Origin: Raffaelea ambrosiae
Lineage: Eukaryota > Ascomycota > Sordariomycetes > Ophiostomatales > Ophiostomataceae
Reading direction: 5' to 3'
Length of the DNA stretch: 64,000 nt
Assembly: GCA_002778195.1 (NCBI GenBank)
Contig: PCDI01000015.1
Span: 428,366-492,365, forward strand
Part shown: positions 57,493-64,000 of the stretch, piece by piece
Position numbering within the stretch: the first letter of the stretch is position 1
Layout of the letters: every line of letters starts with the position of its first letter
The notes under the pieces: model-generated
The model's input: only the letters and a program-made list of their open reading frames with translations
Databases searched by the model: none
Told to the model about the DNA's origin: nothing
Translations under genes and position numbers: made by a program

Positions 57493-60069
57493 TGGCCGGG
57501 CCGGCGCTTTCTTGCACCTCGTCGTTCCAGGCCTCCCGGACATCGGCCGGTGTCTCCAGGGCATGGAGGGTGCCGAGACGACTGGGTGGAATAGACGACT
57601 TGTCGGCCTCCGGTCTGGCTCCGCCGGGCTGCATGGCGGACACCATAAAGGCCCTGATGGCCCCAAACAGGAGACAGCTCTTGAAAAAGATACCGCGGCG
57701 GGGGCCCTCCGCATCCACCATGCCCACTTCGCGGGGGATCTCCCCGATGATGTCCGTGATGCGGTCGAGCGTGGCCAGGACGTCGGCCCGGCGGCGCATG
57801 TCCTCCACCACGGCACCCATGTCGGGCGTGTCTGGTGTTTCGGCCACGCCCGTCCTGCTCGTGGTGGTGGTGCGGGCCGGGACCTCCTCTGTCGCCGCTG
57901 TCGCCGCTGTTGCCGCCGCCACCGAGGTGGCATCTGTCCTGTCGCTCAGGGTGGCGTGGCAGGCGTTGTCGACCTCGATGGTGTCGAGCCCGTCGGACAG
58001 CGTGCTGGACAGGGTGCTCAGTCGAAAGAGGACGACCAGGCAGTGCAGCAGCTGCGAGAAGTGGTCGACACTGACGCCGGCCAGGTCGCGCGGCGGCACA
58101 GCAAAGAACAGGTCGAGCCAGCGCCACGTGCACGCCAGCAGGGCCTCGAGCTCCTGGACGCGCTGGAAGCACTCCACGGCCCCGCACCGGCCCTCTGTGC
58201 GCACGTCTCGCCCACCAGCGCGGTGTCGAGAGCGGCGCGGCGGGGGACGCTGCGGCTGGCCCACGCCTTGGTGGAACGACGCCTCGCGGATCGTGAGCTC
58301 TGTCGCCAAGAGATAAAACTCGGCTGTCCCTGCAGGAGCCACAGTCAGAAGCGAATGATCCCTCGCGTAGATGAATCCTTCGTGTAGATGAATCCTCGCA
58401 TAGATGAATCCCCCACGTGAAAAGAGTGAGAAGAGGAATGAGTAAGAGAAGTAAAAAAAAAAAAATTTATCTCACTGTCTAAAACAGGGTTGCCTGTCTT
58501 GCTGCTGCGCATGGTGCCCAGCTGCCTGAGCATGGTGGCGAGCAGCGCGGACGGATACATCTCCCGCGCGACGCCGCCGCTCATGCTGTCTTCCTGGCTC
58601 GGGGCGCTGGCCAGCTGGTTCATCATGATCTGGCAGCGTATCTGGGACTGGAGCAGCGCGTCGAGCGGCGTCTCCTCGGCATCGTCCAGCGCGTACATGC
58701 ACTCGTCCATGTAGCTTGTCCAGCGAAGCGGCTCCGTTTTGCGGTACGCCATCCAGGTGCTGGTAGGTGGGTAGGTGGAATGGGTCAGCAAGAAAGAAAG
58801 AAGAATTGGCAACAAAGCAAGGAAAAGAATTCCTCGTACGCGGAAGTGAGATGAAACACGGCCAAGAAGATACGGCGTTCTTCCAGGGTGCGCACCGGCT
58901 GCGCTGCTGCTTGACCGGCAGCCTTTTGCTGTTTGCGGGAAGGCGCGCGCAGCTGCAGGTCGAGGTCCAGGGCCATGGCCACGGCCAGCTGCGTCAATGT
59001 GGTCATGAACGGCTTGTCCATTTTGAAGTAATGCGACCTGCCATGGCGAGTGAGCGGAGAGGGTCCGAGAGAGGCATCGAGGGAGACGCAAGCACGTACC
59101 AGGAGGAAAAGCACACAAGGCCGTGCAGCAGGTCCATGTCGGCGCCGTGCTCGACGACAATGCGCTGGCCAATGATCCGCCAGATGGTCTCCTCCATGGC
59201 AAACTGGTCCTGGACGCGGCGGGCCGTGAGACACATCACGACCAGCCACAGAAAGGGCTTGTCGTGCTGCAGGGCCAAGGCCGTCGTGCTCGCGGGGATG
59301 TGCACAAAGGGGAACATGGTGAGGAACGACGCGCGGAACGCGGCCAGCTGGTGGCGTGCGTCTTCGGGGGCGACGGCGTGCGCAGCGACGTCCTGGAAGA
59401 TGACCGACGGCGAGGACGGAGGCGACGCGGGCGACGCGCCCGGGTGCACAAACTGGACGACGCTGGCCGACTTGTCGACGATGATGTCCAGATTCGACTC
59501 GTGGACGGCTGGCTCGCCACTGGCTTCACGCCGACCAACAACAGCAGCAGCAGATGGATCCCGGCTGCGGTGAGCCATGGCCGCTTGGCCGACATGGCCA
59601 CCCGTTGTCGTCGTCGTCTGGGATTGGGAACGCAGAAGAGACATCAGGTCGTCGATTTTCTCCTCGATGACAGCGAACGCAGGCCCCTTCTCTGGCTGCT
59701 GCTGCGTCTTGGCAGGGGGCACGGCAGGGGCGGCAGTGCGTATGATCTCTTGGGCCTTGAGCCGGCTTGTCTTGCGAGAGCCTGTCTTGCGTGTCGAGGC
59801 CGACGGCTGGCAAGGGCGATGAAGACGGTCGCATCTGCCATCCTACGTGTTAGTTGATGCGCATCCCCAGGGGGGATCTGGCAAAATCGAAAATCAAAAA
59901 TCAAAAATCCAATCCAAAGTAGATACAAGGGGGGTCGACGACACCTTTCGCACACAGTCCCGCCGGGACGGTAGAAGCATTTGCACTTGGCGCGCGAACA
60001 GGCTGCGCATGCCTTTCCGTAGGGTGCCGGGACGCACCACCCGTCTGGCTGGGCTGCTGTGGATGGCAT
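57278..60069 (-). CDS. Zn2Cys6 transcription factor, 797 aa, five exons
   Basis: Exons (minus): 59945-60069, 59100-59834, 58840-59037, 58476-58759, 57278-58329; phases sum to one open frame. The cluster is Cys21-x2-Cys24-x6-Cys31-x8-Cys40-x2-Cys43-x6-Cys50; the first intron (GTGTCG...GGCAG) splits it between CER and CDRLHRPC. Basic KTGSRKTSRLKAQEI and a short heptad-like segment (FAVIEEKIDDLMSLLRSQ) follow, the usual dimerisation element. The middle homology region is spread over exons 2-4: FPFVHIPASTTALALQHDKPFLWLVVMCLTARR, DLLHGLVCFSSWSHYFKMDKPFMTTLTQLAVAMALDLDL, then RWTSYMDECMYALDD. The C-terminal exon has a poly-Gln run (about 740-752) and acidic/aromatic tail LSFEESGLFFQ, a possible activation region. 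The start at 60069 is the first ATG in frame near the cluster; an upstream exon is possible. The gene lies just upstream of the acyl-CoA ligase gene's 3' end, both on the minus strand. Confidence 0.88.
58368..58411. repeat. Three copies of a 16-17-bp repeat in intron 4 of the second regulator gene
   Basis: TAGATGAATCC occurs at 58368, 58385 and 58401 with similar flanking TCG(C/T)(A/G)T, giving a short tandem array inside the 146-bp intron between exons 4 and 5. Confidence 0.8.
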
Positions 60070-60858
60070 GTGGAAAGGAAGCAGAAAAGAACGAAAAGCA
60101 GAAAAGAACGAAATCCGCTTGCCAGGGTGTTTCGGGCTGGGGACGACGCAGTCAAACGAGTAGGAAAGACAGACAGAGCGAGAGAGAGCGAGAGAAGGGG
60201 AAGAAGTATGCCGTGTAGTTCCAAATCCGCCGGGATTGGGCTGCTGCTTAGGCCCAAATCCGGCGAGTTCTGGATCTGACTCATCACCAAATCCGCGGGG
60301 TTCAAACCCGTGGGGATTCGCGGGCGACCCTTGCACGAGCTTCGTCAAGCAGGCCGAACACGACGGGACAAGACATTCTTATATGGGATGCAGTGGTGTT
60401 GAGAATCAGTATAAAATCAGAAAAATAAAAGGAAGAAAAAAATATCAGAAGGAAGCAGTTCAGCAGTCTCCAGTGAGATCTCTCTGTTAGCCGCTTTCAA
60501 GTAGTACTGACTTGCACGCATCTTCAGCTCAATGAGCAACACGGCGTAAACCTCTATAGCCACCCCAACACCGGGCCTCGTCAGCGCTCTTGCTCAATCC
60601 TTTTCCCCTACGCCGGAGCTCACGGAGAAAGATCTCCCTGATCTACATGGAAAGGAACAGGTCTTCGGGCGGCGAGTTCTGGCCATGGGAGGAACAGGCT
60701 GCGGCGTATGTGTAGAAGGAGGTGCAAAAAGGAGGCATTTGGAAAGTATAGACTTGATGTATTTTCTGGAATTGGACATCTCTTCGTATTGAGACAATCG
60801 GTCTTTCTAGTTGGTAGCATCCCCCTCCATCCACACCCTGGGACCCCGTACTCTCTCA
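60070..60858. other. Spacer: promoter of the second regulator and 3' flank of the ligase gene
   Basis: These 789 bp hold an AG-rich stretch (60160-60200), the 33-bp tandem repeat at 60223-60321, and the ligase 3' UTR. No gene is supported, although the frame containing the 33-bp repeat stays open on the minus strand into exon 1 of the regulator. Confidence 0.5.
60223..60321. repeat. 33-bp imperfect tandem repeat, three copies
   Basis: AAATCCG(C/G) recurs at 60223, 60256 and 60289, exactly 33 bp apart, each followed by a GGG/GAG-containing segment. On the minus strand the copies read in frame as an 11-residue unit ending in GFG (PELAGFG, PNPGGFG, EPRGFG). It lies about 150 bp upstream of the regulator's start codon. 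Confidence 0.75.
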
Positions 60859-62825
60859 CTACAGCTTCGATGCCGATTCCTTGGCTGCTTGGTCCCGCAG
60901 GATCTTCCGCAGGATTTTGCCAGACTGGTTTGTTAGTATTGACAGGAGCAATCCACACGAATCGAGCGAAAAAAAAAAGAGAAAAAAGGAAGGGGAATCG
61001 AGCCTACCGGATTCTTCGGAATGGCATCGGTAAAGACCACGCCGCCCACCAGCCGCTTGAACGGCGCCACGTGGCCGGCCATCCAGGCGGCCATCTCGTC
61101 GGCCGTCGCCGCCGTGCCCGGCACGCGCACCACGTACGCGCGCGGCCGCTCCTCGCCGTCGACCTGCACGCCGATGACGGCGGCGTCGGCCACGTCGGCG
61201 CGCTCCAGCAGCAGCGCCTCCAGCTCGGCCGGCGCCACCTGGTTGCCCTTGACCTTGATCAGCTCCTTGCGCCGGTCGACAATGTGGAAGTGCCCGCCGT
61301 CGCGGTACGCGTCCACATAGGCAATGTCGCCCGTCTTGAGCCAGCGCACGCCCTCGGCGTCTGTGAACGTCGTCTCCGCCGTCGCCTCCGGCTTGTTCCA
61401 GTAGCCCATCATCAGCGTCGGGCCCGTCACCCACAGCTCGCCCGGCTTGTTGGCCTCGGTGATGTAGGGGGGGGACGCCCCCGGGTTCGCCGGGTCCGCC
61501 GGGTCCGCCGGGTCCGCCGGGTCGTCCACCGCCACGAGCCGGGCCCGGCAGTTGGGCGCCAGCTCGCCCACCGACCCCGGCTTGTCGCTCTCGTCTTCCG
61601 GGTGCCAGCTCATCGCCGTGCACGTCAGCTCCGTCATGCCCCAGCCCTGGCGCACATGCATCGGCTTGGGGCGTGTCTCCGGCGCCGTCGGCCACAGCTG
61701 CCCGAGCGCGACGGCCACCTCGGACGACAGCGGCGCCGCGCCGCAGCCGACGGTCTGGACGCTGCTGAGGTCGCACTGCCGGGCCAGCGGGTGCTTGGCC
61801 AGCGCGACGGCAATGGGGGGCACCAGGGACAGGAACGTGACGCGGAACCGCTGGATGTGCTGGAGCATCTGGGCAAAGTCGAAGCGCGGCATCAGGTAGA
61901 CGGTGGCGCGCATGCGGGGCATGGTGGCGACAAAGTACGTCTGGCCGTAGGCGTGGTACATGGGCAGGAAGCAGAGGCCGGTGCGCGCCGCCCGCTTTGC
62001 CGCCCAGTCGGCCTGCTTGCGGTCCATGGCGTCGACGCCGTGGCAGTTGGCCACGTACGACCCGTGGCTCAGCTGCACGCCCTTGGGCACGCCCGTCGTG
62101 CCGCTGCTGTAGTTGAGGCAGCACACCGTCGACGCCGGGTCCGCCACCGGCGCCCAGTCCCAGGCCTCCGCGCGCGCCTTGTTGTGGTCCACCAGCTCGA
62201 GCCAGTGGTGCAGGCCGCTGCGCGCGGCGGCTGCTGCTGCTTCAGTGTCTGTTCCTGTTCCTGTTCCTGTTCCTGTTTCTGACCTGTTCGTGCTCAGAAG
62301 GGCGGCCAGCACCAGCGGCTTGTGGGGCGCGTCGGCCTGGGCCACCGCGTGCCCGGCGGGCGCGTTGGCAAAGTCGTCCAGCACGTAGATGCGGTGCACG
62401 GGCAGGCCGACCATCTGGGCGGCCTCGAGGGCCACCGCCAGGCTGCCGGCCGCGGCCACCAGGAACCGGGCCCCCGCGTCCTGGAGCTGGTAGGCGAGCT
62501 CGCGCGCCACATACGACGGGTTGGCGCCCGTGAACACGCCGCCCGCCATGAGGACGCCCATCATGATGGGCGGGAAAAAGAGGCTGTTGGGCGAGAAGAC
62601 GAGCACGCGCTCGCCCGGGCGCAGGCCGCGGTCAAGCAGGCCCAGAGCAATGCGCTTCGAGAGCAGGCGGTAGTCGTACATGCTGAGAAAATGCGTGTCG
62701 GGCCGGTCGGCATCAATCAGCACCCTCTTGTCGCCCTCGGCAATGGGTCCGCGTGCCGAGCCAAAGATCCAGTCCTGGAGGGACATCTTCGGGACCGGTT
62801 CGGTCCAGCGCGAGCGGATGGTCAT
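60859..62825 (-). CDS. Acyl-CoA ligase of the 4-coumarate-CoA ligase type, with peroxisomal SKL tail
   Basis: An ANL-superfamily enzyme that activates a carboxylic acid with ATP and transfers it to CoA; the substrate (aromatic, fatty or other acid) is unknown. Exons (minus): 61008-62825 and 60859-60924, phase 0, 627 aa. Motifs: YSSGTTGVPKGV (P-loop, residues 239-250), CFLPMYHAYG, GCGAAPL, QGWGMTE, ELWVTGPTLMMGYWNKPEAT, KTGDIAYVD, DRRKELIKVKGNQVAPAELE, and the C-terminal Lys motif SGKILRKILRD in the last exon. The final residues are SKL, a canonical PTS1 peroxisome signal. Two coding repeats lie in loops: TG repeated at about 184-191 (GTTCCT/AGGAAC units) and DPA repeated (9-bp CCGCCGGGT units, 61492-61530). 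A minus-strand TATA box (62958-62965) lies about 135 bp upstream. Confidence 0.94.
61492..61530. repeat. 9-bp coding minisatellite in the ligase gene
   Basis: CCGCCGGGT is repeated about four times with one variant at each end. On the coding strand it encodes Asp-Pro-Ala repeats in a surface loop of the acyl-CoA ligase. Confidence 0.8.
62244..62282. repeat. 6-bp coding repeat GTTCCT in the ligase gene
   Basis: GTTCCT (AGGAAC on the coding strand) is repeated about five times and encodes alternating Thr-Gly in the linker before HHWLELVDHNK. The length is a multiple of three, so copy-number change would keep the frame. Confidence 0.8.
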
Positions 62826-64000
62826 GTTTGGGAGGAGGGCTGGTCTCTGGTCTGTCTTGTTCTGGTTCCGGTGCTGCCTGTGTACCCTGGATGTGTATGG
62901 CTTGTGCACTGCTGTCAAGGGGTCGCGCCAGGAACGGAAACAGGGAAACAGCGTACGCTTATATAGGACCTCAAAAAGCCCACACGCTCCAGTCAAGAAA
63001 AACCCGGAAGGAAAAAGACGAGAAATTGGGGCCGTCCAGTCCCGGATCTAATATTCAGGCAACGTGTGTCCCGGGGGGTGGAGATGTCCCATGGTAACGG
63101 TGAGGCAGGGGGGTACAGCAGTTGGGAGGAGACTTCACTGCAGCTACGAGCAGAGACTTGGGCCTGCATGCAACCATGCCTGTCCGAGAGCCGAGGCTGA
63201 CAACGCGGCGTTGAGCAAAGGGGGTTGTGCGGAGAGGGAAGATCCAGCGAGTCAGACAGGTATTATTACTCGGAGAGCACGCAAGGAAAAGAGGAGCACG
63301 GAGACAGCGCGGGCACTAGCTACGAGTCCTTGCATGTTGGCTCCTCTTCTGTTTTCATGTGGGTTTTTCCCTTGTCTCGGTCTCGCATCACTTCCCTTGC
63401 ATGGAACGCGTCTTTGTGTGGCAACCTTGCCTTAGGGGCTGTGGTCTGTTTGTGCTCACCTTTGTGGACGAATCTGGCAGTTTGGGGACATGCCGTAGTA
63501 GTTGGCTCATGGTAAGCTCGAACTGAAAATGCTGCCGAATGTGGCAGCATAATACTGACGTTTCAATCCGAAGGGACGTCAAGTCTGCCTGTTTGCTGAC
63601 CCAACACACAAGACAGCTTGGCTTTCTTGTGTGTGTGCGTGTGTATACATCACCAGAGCCACAATGGCTCGCAAAGCCTGGCGATCCGAAATTGTACATC
63701 AATGTCCAATGCTGAGCAGAAAAAAAAGAGGACAGATGGAACAAGAAACCAGAGCAGCCGAATCTCAAATCTCTACCTAGTGGATTCCTTCCTCTTGATA
63801 CGCAAAACGGCTGAGCTGGTTTTGCGGGGGATCGGGACTGCAGCAGACTACCCCGGGAACAAGCTATGCCATTTGGGGCAAAGTGCCACTCAACAACTCC
63901 TTCCCCGCACCTTGATTGTCATAACTAGAGTGTACGAGTACGGGCAATCCAGCAGAAAGAGCGATGAACCAAGAGGGAATTACTGGCACAAACGGCAGCC
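62826..64000. other. Ligase promoter and right window edge
   Basis: The first 200 bp form the ligase leader and core promoter. The remaining roughly 950 bp contain only short open frames without recognisable products; no tRNA or repeat is visible. Confidence 0.5.
62958..62965 (-). promoter_or_regulatory. TATA box of the acyl-CoA ligase gene
   Basis: On the minus strand TATATAAG lies 133-140 bp upstream of the ligase start codon, between GGTCC and CGTACGC. Sequence and distance fit a fungal TATA box; use is inferred. Confidence 0.5.

Noticed and set aside
60290..60312. GGGGTTCAAACCC, resembling a tRNA B box
   Set aside because: No matching A box or acceptor and anticodon stems upstream; the sequence belongs to the 33-bp repeat.
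60708..62282. A 524-codon open frame antisense to the acyl-CoA ligase gene
   Set aside because: The sense strand has all ANL motifs; the antisense frame is His/Arg/Val-rich and featureless.

Overview
The window is nuclear DNA from a filamentous ascomycete (Pezizomycotina), most likely a Sordariomycete. The evidence is protein-coding genes broken by short spliceosomal introns (GTRNGT donors, CTRAC-type branch points, YAG acceptors), fungal-only families (Zn2Cys6 regulators, an AA9 lytic polysaccharide monooxygenase, Hse1, Atg13), GC-rich coding sequence, and many microsatellites and homopolymers in introns and spacers. I cannot name the genus. I see no tRNA, rRNA, transposon or CRISPR array. 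I support 19 protein-coding genes. Exon joins were worked out by hand from splice signals, reading phase and family motifs; in every gene the phases add up to one open frame.

Left part (1-20 kb, all minus strand): HSE1 (ESCRT-0 sorting, at the left edge), ATG13 (Atg1-kinase complex, HORMA domain) and a very large ankyrin-RCC1-BTB-BTB protein resembling animal IBTK and fission yeast Btb3. They are separated by long spacers of 2.3 and 5 kb.

Middle (20-43 kb): a 12-exon mitochondrial oxodicarboxylate carrier gene with 10-nt and 4-nt microexons, an unrecognised 343-aa protein, a DUF1295/steroid-reductase-like membrane enzyme, a 777-aa fungal membrane protein, a kelch protein, the 24-kDa complex I subunit, a secreted AA9 LPMO, a 64-aa single-pass membrane protein, and dCMP deaminase with an N-terminal P-loop domain.

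Right part (44-63 kb): ATG7 (E1-like enzyme of autophagy), an MFS transporter with a 13-nt microexon, a membrane-anchored J protein, and then a possible catabolic neighbourhood: Zn2Cys6 regulator, short-chain dehydrogenase, second Zn2Cys6 regulator, and a 4CL-type acyl-CoA ligase ending in the peroxisomal signal SKL.

Most genes are housekeeping: three act in membrane trafficking or autophagy (HSE1, ATG13, ATG7), two in mitochondria (carrier, complex I). The 53-63 kb block is the part that looks accessory. The most unusual direct observation is the microexon architecture of the carrier gene.
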